Below, piece by piece: positions 22,601 through 32,724 of a DNA stretch of 64,000 nucleotides; the stretch's first letter is position 1; every line of letters starts with the position of its first letter. The DNA comes from Odontesthes bonariensis (Eukaryota > Chordata > Actinopteri > Atheriniformes > Atherinopsidae): assembly GCF_027942865.1 (NCBI RefSeq), contig NC_134526.1, forward strand, positions 11,502,284 to 11,566,283. Direction: 5' to 3'. The notes beneath the pieces were generated by a model. It was not told the origin of the DNA, did no database searches, and saw only the letters and a program-made list of their open reading frames with translations. A program made the position numbers and the translations under genes.

Positions 22601-25600
22601 TAACCACATGAGGCAGATAAACAGCTTCAAAAGCTGAAGGAAGCATCCGCACAGGTGGAAATGCAGGTTATCATGTTTTTAATGTCAGTTTTTAATGCAG
22701 CAAAAAATTAACTGAGTCCATTTTTTTTTCTGCCTGTCAAACATAGTTTCTCAAATGGCTCATCCAGCACCTCACTCTGTCTCTCTTTAACAACACTATT
22801 ATTCCAAATGGGAGTGCTTCAGTTAAAGAAATACTATGTAACTTCTCAAAAAGCCCATTATGGAGCTCCCCCTACAGGCTTGGAGGTAATGTACGTTTAA
22901 GACACTGTCGTAAATCTCTTTCTCTTCCTTGCTTCATCAGTAGGGGTGCAACGGATCAAAAATCTCACGGTTCGGATCGTTCCTCGGATCAGAGTCACGG
23001 ATCGGATCATTTTTCGGATCAGCAAAAAAAAAAAAAATAGAAAAGACAAATAAACATGTTTTGTCTTTTTGTTTATTAACACTTTTAAATTATTAAATTG
23101 AAATATATAAAATCAACTGAAAGTGCACAATTAACATCTTCTTTTCAACATAATCAAAGAAAAACAACTTAAAGTGCAACATAAAAACACACCGATAGCG
23201 TTTGTGATCGCTTTAGCCCGGTCAGATTGTGAAGGAAGGGGCTGCCTAAATGCCGCGGTGATGAGCGGTTGTTCACCCGTTTTCGGTTTCACTCCTGTCA
23301 GTGAAACACCGGGGTGATGTCGCTGCAAAGTCTGCACCAAAGTCCAGCCTACTTTTATTTTCCATGCCCACTGTTCTACATGTTTTACGCTGAGGACAAT
23401 AAATCACAAACGAGCCATAGGACTGTTTGCTTATTGAAGAGGGAACTGTTGTAGACTTTTACCCAGAGCGTGGAAAGTAGCTCTGTCCCTGGAAACTAGC
23501 AGGAATGGTAACGGCTGTGTGAGGACTGAACATGCGCACAATTTTTTTTTTTTCATAAAGCAATCCGCGGATCATGTGTGTGCCGAACCGAAATAATTGA
23601 TCCGAACGGATCACGGATCAATGATGATCCGTTGCACCACTATTCATCAGTCAACGTCTTCTTCTATTTCTTCGGTGCCTCTGCCATGATGATCGTACTG
23701 ACAATGTTGCGCTAGCTTAGCCTTATACCTGGGAGCGTGAGAGGGGTCTATTTGTTTTTGCGGTAGGTGTGCCAGAAAGCAAGTCGAAGTACTTCCGCTC
23801 AGCTCCCGGGCCGGTCCAGCAAAGTTACATAGCGCAGTTATTCCAACTCAGACCCCCGAAGGGCATAGGAGACAGGCCAATGGTAATATTAAAACTCATT
23901 CTAGCCGCACAATTTTTTTCAAGCTGTTATTTTAAGGTAGAAATGTTACATAGTATTGCTTTAAAGGTTACAATGCTGAAGGCACTCTGAAAGGCCCACA
24001 GAGCCTTTAAGGTACAAAAAAACCCGAAGTGCACACAAGAGTGCTTGAAATAAATGCTAAAATTTTGCTTGACATCTCACACACTTGTGCTCCAATTATG
24101 ATAAAACTTGATTTTCCTTGTTTTTGACGTGAGAGAAACAGGGGTCACGTCCTCGTTCGCTCATGCCCTGCTCCCCTTTGTAACATACAGTGTTGGTTGA
24201 AAGTTAGTCAACTCTTTACACTTTTCCGTATTTCTGCATGTACAATACTACTAACCAAACCAAAGTGTACACCCACCAGTTTGTTTTCCTGGGCCTGTAT
24301 GTGACCTTAAACCTTGTCAGATATCCACGAGTCCTAAAAGTGGGTAAAAAGTACCCAATTAATCAAATGAGATTAACATTTTATACTTGGTTCATTATTT
24401 ATTGAGGAATTTTATCATTGCATATCTATTATTGGACTAGAGTCAACAAAATCTGAAGTGATTATTATTCATAAATATGAATCAGACACTTTTGCTTTAA
24501 ATGGTCTGAAGTGAATAAACTAGACCGTGTGGTGACATAGGTTTTGGTTCTAATACAGAAGAAGAAATAGTTGTTCTACCTGGAAACAATAAAATCACAA
24601 TCCACACGGGGAAAATGAAGAGGGCTCTTCTTCGGGAACCAACTTACATCTCTGGAAATAGCTGGGTTATCATATCATATCTGGCTGAATGCCGGTCAGT
24701 CGCATGATTTTACTGCGTGCCAACCCAAACCCAAAGTAGCTCACGAGTCATGTCATTTTAATATTTCGCTGGGTCAAACGCAAGTCTTCTTCACAACAGA
24801 CAAAAAATACTTCAATCAAACATATAGACTTTTTTTCTGCAAGTTAGTGGAATTTTTAAAATTATTTTTGTCCCCATTTACATTAATCATTTGTTGCTCA
24901 TGTCTTCTAAATGTGAATCAAAAATGGCAACGGAAACCCAGCTAGAATATTTCAATGATGAACGTTAAGGCTCGCCAATGAGAGAAGCCTTCTGTTGACT
25001 TTGCACACTTTCTCAGCTTTCCTCTGGGGGCAGTCTTCAGTGTCAAAGAGATGGTTTTTTTTACCTTGACAAGTGTCAACAAGTCTTTTTTTTTTTGAGA
25101 TTCTCAAAAATCTCCTTTTTTTTTCCACGCCATGATACACTTCCACAAATGTGTTTTTTTAAATCCGGCTTTGATCAGTTGAAATGGGCCCATTCGCTCC
25201 TAATTGCAATCCTGTTGATTTAAAACACCTGACTTTAAGCTCACTCCTTCAAATGAAGCTCTCATCCTAAAGGTTCACATACTTTTACCCCCCAGCATGT
25301 TTTATTGGATCATTCAATATTTTTGTATAATAAGTTTAACCTGGTTTTATTTAATGATTTGTGTGAAAATCTGGTGGTGATTTATGTCATTTATGCAGAC
25401 AATATTCAAAATAGAAAAGCACCACGTCACATGACCCTAAACAGCTGACTTGAACCTTAATCATACTGAATGATGACACATGGATGCACTGTTGCTCAAG
25501 CATTTGTACTGCAGAGACTGCCTTTTACATTCCATTGTGTGGAGTTTTGCGGGTGCATTAGTGTGTGAATTTCACTCAAGAAATGCTGACACTGGCACAA

Positions 25601-28600
25601 CATGGCATACAGTGTATATGTAGTAATAATATGTAAAGAAGGATTTGTTGTCCAGACTCAATAAGGCAATAATATTGACTTTGTGGGGTGAAAACTCATG
25701 CATAACCTTGATGACCACAAAAATCACTAACACTGGAGGCGCAGGGATTTCACCCATCAGTAATTTCAGCGAGCGTCAGCTATGTGTGCGATAATGCCGT
25801 TAATGATATTTAATTTGCAACATTTGTTTTTATTCACAGTATGCTCTTTGGCAATCTTTACATTTATTTGGACTGGAACGGAAGAACAGAAATATCAGGT
25901 AGGGTCAGACTGGAGGAGTTACTGATGTGAAGGTAAAATGCAGGTAAAATATCATCAAATAGCATTATACGAGTGACTGGTTATTCTGAATGTGCCCGAG
26001 CTTAATGGTCTTAATATATCTGCTGCATTTTAATGAAGCAGTTTATTTTAATCTCCTGCTCTCAGACAGCAGCAGGAGAAACATTTTTCTGTTCCTGCTG
26101 GTCGCCTCCGCCCTCGGCACACTCAGCTTCTTGGTGCTGAGAAAGAGCCATCGCGAAGAGGAGATGCTCTCTGAAGAGGAGGGGCAGTCATTGCTCTCAG
26201 CTCGCACAATGTAAATGACCATTCTTCACATAATTATACCTTTTTCGTTGTGGTATCACACAATCAGCCAGAAGATATAAAAACTTTTGCATAACCTCTC
26301 AGCAAGGACAGAGACGGAAGGGCCGAATATAGCGTCGCTAACGTGAACAAAAAGTTTATCGGTTTATCTTCCATCTAGCTGACCTTGTTAAGCTGTTCCG
26401 AAACTACCCAAGAGATAACTTCCCTCTCTAAATAACCCGCCTTGCATTTGAAAGTGTTTTCAAGATGACTTTATGCTGCAGTTGTGCAGGAGTTCTGAGA
26501 CATTCTTGTCCTTCACAAAATGACAGTGGCCATTTTTCTTATGATCAGGGCAATTTTGACAGAGTCAAGCCTAATCATAGCACTTCATACAAGTAGGGTG
26601 CAATCAGGCAGATCTGGGGCAGCTGGGATGGAGACTCTCTTTGAGAGTGACATGAATGCCCCTCAACGGTTTTTCTGACATATTTGAATTTTCATGAATG
26701 TGAACAGGGATGCAGCTCGCATCAAAGACAATTGAAAGTCATGAGAAAAGTAAATGGCCAAAAAGTGTAGGACACAATGGAGCTTTGTCAAATAAAACAC
26801 AACACCGAAATCGGTGGATTACACAGAAACCCTGTTCGTATGTTAGCTTAGGCAAAGCATTTTCTCTCCATCCGTTTCTTTCTTGAAGCAGCTGATTGTT
26901 TCGGTTCTGCCTGAGATCCAAAGCATTCAATTCTTGCTAAATGGTGGAGTTTAAGAATAAACAGTGACTCCACCAGAATATCAGGGAATCCTGCAGGAAC
27001 AAATCCTCCCTGTATTTGATCGCAAATGATTCGATCTTTCCTGTACTCAGTTTCAGCCACATGACTCACTGTGAGTGCAGTTGATTTCTATTGATAATTT
27101 TCAGTGTTGTAGAAGGTAATGTTGATGTTATTTCTGTTGTTTAGGTACAAGACGAGAGTAAACACTGCTTTGGAGGATACCAAGTCAGAATTCAGTAAGT
27201 TTAATCTGTGCTTTTGAAATTCAACACTAAGAGGTTATTGTAATACCTTACATACATTAAAGCATGTAAATTCCCCATTTACATGCATTAATTATATAGA
27301 TAATGAATACCGTAAATTCATCCTGACGCTGAAGTTCAAATTAGCACATTTCATACATATATGTATACAGATTTGTAAAGAATTTAGCATTGTAACAGTG
27401 TCCTCTGATAACATTCACTCCTTCTGATGAGCGATTTAGAATGTATTGACGCGAGAAAAGTGACCAATCAAATCAAATTTATTTGTATAGCACATTTCAT
27501 GTACAAACAATGCAAAGTGCTTTAGATAAAATAAAATAAAAGCATTGCAGCAGGGAAGCATTAAAAATACATAAAATAATGTAAAGAGAAACAAATAAAA
27601 TCATTTAAATTAATTTAAAAACAAGCTACAGTCAAGATAAGTTAAAAGATACCGTGCAGATTTCATGCATAGACACATGAGAAAAGAAATGTTTTTAACC
27701 TGGATTTAAAAATGTCTACATTTGGTGAAAGTTTAATCTCCACTGGCAGACAAGAAGAATGCTTAATCAGCATTCTCACAATTGCTTTACAAAGCATAAA
27801 ATAAGCTATATATGTAAAAAGAGTTTAAAAAAAGAGATCAATTTTAAAAAAAAGTTCATTTCTGAGGCAACATCCTGCTGTTGTATCCAGTCCTTTCAGT
27901 ATAAAAAAGGAGATTCTGTTGGATTTTAACAACAGGAAAACAGCTTGCGATAGTAAAGATAACATGGCATATTTTGTTGAAATATTTATAGTTTAGGACA
28001 CAGTCACATTTAGTGCTAACATGTATCACGGCTGATCGGATCACAAGGGGTTAGCACTCAGTATGTGTGTTCACGCCGGACATGAAAATTCATCCCGACA
28101 TGCATCCTTAGTGACCACTTGTGATCGGATCTGTTACCGCGCCGTACATGCAAAAACACACCACGCAGCCAGCTGTCAGCTGAGCAACAAGCATCATCAG
28201 TGCGTCGACGGATGTCTCTGTACATTCACAAACACATTCAGTGCCCTGGGCGGTACCATTATTCAGACGTAACCTTTCAGATTTGCCCGATGCACAATTT
28301 TTGCCGTGTTTTCTGGCATTCTAAACATTTTAGGTAAACGTATTCTGACACAATGAGAAAGTCAATTAAGCCAGTAGCTGCTAGTGTTCCAAAAAATGAT
28401 GATGATGATGATGATAACAGTTTAATAATACAGTGCTTTCTTCATCTCAAAGTTTTCATAGTTTTCACTGAGAATCCCCAAAAAATGTTATTTTCACCTG
28501 CATTAAATCTCACTACTGCTAGTCTGCAGGCAGTCATAGGCAGGTTTTTTTTGTTTTTCTTCGAGTCAGATTTGCTTTCATGGGGATAAAAATCTTCCGG

Positions 28601-30520
28601 CATCACAACAGAATACACAAAAACTGCCCGAGTTTGAGTTTATCTCAGATTATCTCTCCGTTTGTCATCTGGAAACTCAGTTGCACTTGCTCCCGCCTGC
28701 AGTGCCGCCCTAAGTCGTTTGGAAGATCAGATTGCTCTTTGTCTCGTATGCATCTTTTGTACATGTAGACCTGTGTGCACCTGCCTTGGAGATTTCAGCT
28801 TTATCAAAGATGTATGCTGATTCATGTCAAGAAAGGGCATCAAGGCATATATAAACAAGCCTGGTGGGATTTCTGCTTTAAAATCTGAATTTCTCTAACA
28901 ACCTGAGTGGAAGTCTCTCCAGGGTGCTTCTCTGTCTGCATTTAAATGTGGCTTTTTGGTCGACTGCGACAGAGTATTTTCCCATATTCTACCTGCATTG
29001 AACTTTAATTGTCAGAGGGAAATAGGGCCTTAATGTCTGCATTTTCATCAGAGCTCAATACAGAGGTGAAGGAGGTGTATTAGTTCAAGAAATATGGCTT
29101 TTATTAACAATTAAAATCCGTGTATTGTATCTCCTCCTTTTCAGAAACTATCCTGCAGCTGCTGAAGACTAAAACTATTATGCTCCTAAGTCCGTGCATG
29201 GCATACAGTGGTAAGGCAAATGCATTAATAGAGTAAATCTTTCAGCCTCCAGTTAAAGACTTGCAGCTATAGCACAGCACGCCCTCCCTATTCTCCAGGC
29301 CTCGAGCTTGCTTTCTACAGCGGTGTGTATGGAACATGTATTGGAGCAACTACACACTTTGGAGATGCAGCAAAAGGCCTAATTGGGATCTCTGGGATTG
29401 TGGTAGGCATTGGAGAAATAGTAGGTGGGTTTACTTTCCTCTCTCGAAGCACGTTCAGGTGATTTAAAGTCAATGAAGGTCTTTGTATTCATACGGAGTA
29501 TCCTCTTCTGTGTCAGGTGGAGGCCTCTTTGGGTTGCTGTGTAAGAACAGCCGCTTCAGACGAACATCTGTGGTGTTTCTGGGGATGATTGTCCATTTCA
29601 TTGCTTCCTATTTGATCTTCCTCAACATCCCAGATGACGCCCCCATCGTCTTCGAAACCACCACCCAAAAGAACCCATATTTAAGTCCAAGGTAGGTGAT
29701 TTCTCGGATAATTTGACACTCAGCCACGGTCCGTGTCATGATTTAATGACGACTATGTTTTCTCTCAGTGTTTCCATTGCCCTGCTGTGCAGCTTCTTGC
29801 TTGGACTTGGAGATAGCTGTTTCAACACGCAGCTCTACAGCATATTGGGCCATGTTTATGCTGAACAAAGCACGCCTGCTTTTGCCATCTTCAAATTCAT
29901 CCAGGTAATCCTCAATTGTCTATTCTCAGACACTGTTAGCAGAGCTGAGCAAAGCACAGTCAAAGTGTTCTCCTGTCAAGTGTTAAATAAATTCAGAAAG
30001 AGAGAGAAAGGTGCATCTTTCGTTTTTGCTTTTGTGTGTGTGCTGCAAAGTTGGCCTACCATAGAATTGCACATAGGAATTGGTGGTATTTTCTTGACCT
30101 TTTTGTATAAAAAGAGAATGTTTTTGGTTCGATCAGAGTTACTAAAACTGACCAAACTTCGAATGAACTCTTTGAACAGAGTAATAATCCAACAACACAC
30201 AGTAAAATTCAAAGCTCGATTCACACGTGTAAATTCAAGTTTGAAAAAATTGGTCGAACAAATTGGTGGTAGTTTAGAATATGAGATTGTTGCTTCCTAA
30301 TGGAGATTAGCTGTTGCAGGGATTTTGTCTCTATTAAGCAAAGTCAAATTTCTGTGCATCTTCTCAGTCTGTCAGCGCGGCCATCGCGTTCTTCTACAGC
30401 GGGCACCTGCTGCTCATGTGGCAGCTCCTGCTGATGGTCGTCCTGGGCTTCACTGGAACACTCTGCTTCTTCGTGGTGGAGAGGATGCAGGACTTCCCTG
30501 TGGATTTACAGGAATATTAG
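19660..30520 (+). CDS. mfsd11: MFSD11-like (UNC93 family) multi-pass membrane protein
   Basis: Putative solute transporter of the major facilitator superfamily, UNC93-like branch; the substrate is unknown. Thirteen exons: 19660-19749, 20232-20287, 20378-20485, 20575-20654, 21587-21683, 25840-25898, 26066-26210, 27145-27194, 29145-29210, 29299-29424, 29517-29691, 29769-29904, 30368-30520, all GT-AG with matching phases, giving 446 residues (human MFSD11 449). Conserved segments include FTAFTTCGN (exon 1), LWTAQGHF and FWALLQCS (exon 5), YSGVYGTCIGA and GIGEIVGG (exons 10-11), and SFLLGLGDSCFNTQ and PAFAIFKFIQ (exon 12). Many hydrophobic segments fit a 12-helix fold. The start ATG has a strong context (CACCATGG). 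Human MFSD11 is not on 16p with these neighbours, so this could be a second fish copy; the symbol is tentative. Confidence 0.88.
20655..21586. other. MFSD11-like intron 4
   Basis: A 0.9-kb intron with no recognised element. Confidence 0.75.
22823..23964. mobile_element. TTAA-flanked MITE, split by a later hAT insertion
   Basis: The left end is TTAAAGAAATACTATGTAAC. The right end, read on the other strand, is TTAAAGCAATACTATGTAAC. Without the hAT insertion and its 8-bp duplication the element would be about 430 bp. TTAA ends suggest a piggyBac-type target; a TTA target of Harbinger type is also possible. Confidence 0.75.
22941..23642. mobile_element. Non-autonomous hAT element (702 bp), nested
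   Basis: The ends are TAGGGGTGCAACGGATCA on the left and TAGTGGTGCAACGGATCA on the right (read on the opposite strand). The exact 8-bp duplication TTCATCAG is at 22933-22940 and 23643-23650. CGGATC occurs six times in the first ~80 bp and again in both orientations at the right end, a classic subterminal repeat pattern. It is inserted inside the TTAA-flanked element. Confidence 0.92.
24188..25428 (-). mobile_element. Tc1/mariner-type element relic with long inverted repeats
   Basis: The left end TACAGTGTTGGTTGAAAG leads into a ~200-bp region that recurs inverted at the right end (for example TTGTGTGAAAATCTGGTGGT near 25360-25380). Internal pieces match a common fish Tc1-like family as I know it: CACGCCATGATACACTTCCA near 25127, and AGGTTCACATACTTTTA near 25270. 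The transposase would be on the minus strand but is heavily decayed, leaving only short frames such as 24952-25146. Exact ends are approximate; a TA target dinucleotide precedes the left end. Confidence 0.75.
27467..27850 (-). repeat. Dispersed LINE-type 3' repeat, copy 1 (minus)
   Basis: About 260 bp from 27467 is closely matched in inverted orientation by 48170-48425. It starts with CAAATCAAATTT (the tail, reversed) and ATAGCACATTTCATG, and includes GATTTCATGCATAGACACAT. The tail of TTTGA units and the GTGCTATAAA motif are typical of fish LINE 3' ends. Confidence 0.75.
28034..28127. repeat. Short inverted repeat, GATCGGATCACAAG arms
   Basis: An arm near 28034-28052 (GATCGGATCACAAGGGG) is matched in reverse by CCACTTGTGATCGGATC near 28110-28127. 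It looks like the core of a small MITE; outer boundaries were not found. Confidence 0.5.
29905..30367 (+). other. Last intron of MFSD11-like gene, open in frame for 131 codons
   Basis: Reading straight through the exon-12 donor stays open until a stop at 30298-30300. The donor CAG|GTAATC and acceptor TTCTCAG are good, and the spliced product matches MFSD11, so this is treated as an intron. Retention would replace the last helix with an unrelated Lys/Leu-rich tail. Confidence 0.7.
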
Positions 30521-30634
30521 AAAGACGATGTGTCCATTTCAGCATTGTTTTTTTCCCAGCTTCCTGATTTCATGATTTGAAATCTCTCCATTGAGGGTCT
30601 TGTTCATTTCGATGACACTCGGCTTAAAATAGTC

Positions 30635-30972
30635 AATAAAATAATCACGATGCCTAGATTATGTTTCTTATTACGCAACATTACAAAGTGATGAAGACGA
30701 ATCTTTAGTGTCATTTTCAGCCTCAGTTGTACTTAACTGTTTTAACACCCACTCCCTTTACCTTTGCGTTGCTTCCAGCTCAGGTTTGTTATAATGATAG
30801 CGATATTTTTGAAAATATTTTATGTATCCAAGCTGTTCATTTAGAATTTTTAAAGCTGTTTGTAAGTATACTAATTAATGCCTGACAATCACTACACTTC
30901 ATTGTTTTTTTGTTTTTTTTTAGTTTTGCATATGGATGTTTTCTTCACTTTTGTGGATCTTTATTGAATAAA
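30635..30972 (+). promoter_or_regulatory. MFSD11-like poly(A) signals
   Basis: AATAAA at 30635-30640 (115 nt after the stop) and at 30967-30972 (about 450 nt after), giving two possible 3' ends. Confidence 0.6.
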
Positions 30973-32345
30973 GTTTTTGTGCATTTTGTGACTTAACTGA
31001 AACATAAAAGCTCAAGTGTTTACAGGGTTATTTTGTATAATTTTAGATGAATCATGGAGCTCAGATGATGTTGAGGAAACCAACAATGAAAGGCACTGGA
31101 AACAACTGACTATGGATAAATATTGATTCAGAGAAACATTTTATGAGGCCACGCTTTTTGATTAAGTTGCTTTTTACTTGTACACTGGGCAAATTAATAA
31201 TCAGAACTTTGATTTGACTTTTGCTCCCTTTGCTCAAAGCTTGAGCTTTCTTAATGCATACATTCCTATCATAATACTTTAAAATGTGGTTGCAGCGGCT
31301 CTAATTTGAATTATCTTGAATTTTACAAGTCGACCAGTTCTCACCAAATCTTTTAAATCCAACTGCTATACAATCGCTACATAAATCTGCTGCATTTAAT
31401 CCTGAAATGGCAGATTTACTTCAAAATCATTGAGGCTGTTAGTTAGAAAAAGGATCCTTCAGGGCTAAGTTTAAAGGAAAAGGTTAGAGGCCCTGAGGTC
31501 AAACATAACTTCATCTTTAATTGAGTATTGATTAAATTGTAATGAAAATAAGCAGGTTTGTGTGATCTTAAGTCTATTGTGCCTCGTAATTGATATCAAC
31601 AAAGCACTGAAGGGGTAACAAAACTGTACAACGTCTACCCTCGGAATTAAATCCTGGCAGGATTTGTGTTATTGGCTTAGAGAGATAACCTTGTAAGGAA
31701 AGTAACTAGGTTTGGATAAGTCTATTACCTGAACACTTGCATGTTTAAAACATGAGGCATCTTCACGGGCACAATGAAGATAAGAAATAAAGGAATGGAT
31801 GTTCACGTATGACTTCACTTGTGCTGGGTTTTGGGCATGTTAAATTATGCGGGACTACAACGTCTACAAACAAAGTATGTTTCTTGTCTGTGTTTATTGA
31901 GCTGTTGTTTTAATTTAGTATTCCCACAACTCTAAAGCTCCACCTGGCCAACACAGCCTTGATTTCCCAAAGCGCCACTTTAGCCGACTGCATTTGGTTG
32001 GAAAGCAGATCAAAGTTACACATCAGGCCTGATCTGCTTAATTGAGTCACAACCTCGCATTATAGTTGTAATAAGCAGGCCTGATTGAAATGGACCTGCG
32101 GGACAAAGGACTGGGGCATTTTGGTGCAAGACAAGAGTTGTACTGAGAGGGCATTTATCAAGAGAAACTCTTAATTTCAAAGTCTGTCTTAGGCCAGGGG
32201 AATGGTTCATTCCTTTGAATAAGTTCCAAGTTTAATCTGTCACCTGCTTGATTGGCTCAGATTGTCAGTTTACCCGGAGTGCTGCACTTGTTTTCACATT
32301 TCTGTACCTGCAGCTCACTCTGTTATTAAATTGAAGAACATGCCT

Positions 32346-32368
32346 CATTTCCATTAATTATGGAAATG
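32346..32368. promoter_or_regulatory. Perfect palindrome CATTTCCAT-TAATT-ATGGAAATG
   Basis: Nine-base arms around TAATT. It holds a homeodomain-type TAAT core and sits in unique sequence with further TAATTA, TGATTGG and CTGTCA motifs. A role as enhancer is inference only. Confidence 0.35.
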
Positions 32369-32706
32369 ACACATTGTAAGATAGCTGTGTAAGTAAGGTT
32401 GAGGGCACAATTAAAAAGCCAATTTCAAATGGAGAAACATTTCAGATGTTTCAGATTAGATGACTCACAACTGTTTTTTATTATTTTATTTTGTTTTAGC
32501 TGCGGGTAGCTTTCCACATAATAGATGTTGTTCCACTCATCAGCAGCTCTATTAAACTAATTATTCAGCAGTTTGTGTTCGGCGTTAATGATTCAAAGGT
32601 TCAGGTGATCGGAAGTCGTCCAAACATTGATGGCAATTAGCTTCCCATTAGCAAAAAACTCTTAACAGATTTCCTCCACAGCATCAGAAAACCACAATAA
32701 AACATT

Positions 32707-32712
32707 TTTATT
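32707..32712 (-). promoter_or_regulatory. kdm8 poly(A) signal, 12 nt after the stop
   Basis: TTTATT on the plus strand, AATAAA on the gene strand, only 12 nt beyond the kdm8 TGA (32725-32727). If used, the 3'UTR would be only about 30-40 nt. Confidence 0.5.
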
Positions 32713-32724
32713 CGGAATTTTCAA

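Larger units (their letters stand above)
21684..25839. other. MFSD11-like intron 5, transposon-rich
   Basis: A 4.2-kb intron. About 21.7-22.8 kb is unique sequence, including an AT-rich, homeodomain-site-rich block (22240-22440). It is followed by the nested elements at 22823-23964 and the Tc1-like relic at about 24188-25428. Confidence 0.75.
26211..29144. other. MFSD11-like introns 7 and 8 with a small exon between
   Basis: These introns flank the 50-bp exon 27145-27194. They contain a LINE-tail repeat (27467-27850), an inverted repeat built on GATCGGATCACAAG (28034-28127), a GAT microsatellite (28397-28415), and unique AT-rich sequence. Confidence 0.65.
30521..32724. other. Tail-to-tail intergenic MFSD11-like / kdm8
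   Basis: It holds the MFSD11-like 3'UTR to about 30990. The rest is unique, non-repetitive and rich in AT-type motifs, including a perfect palindrome at 32346-32368. No gene is seen. Confidence 0.6.
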
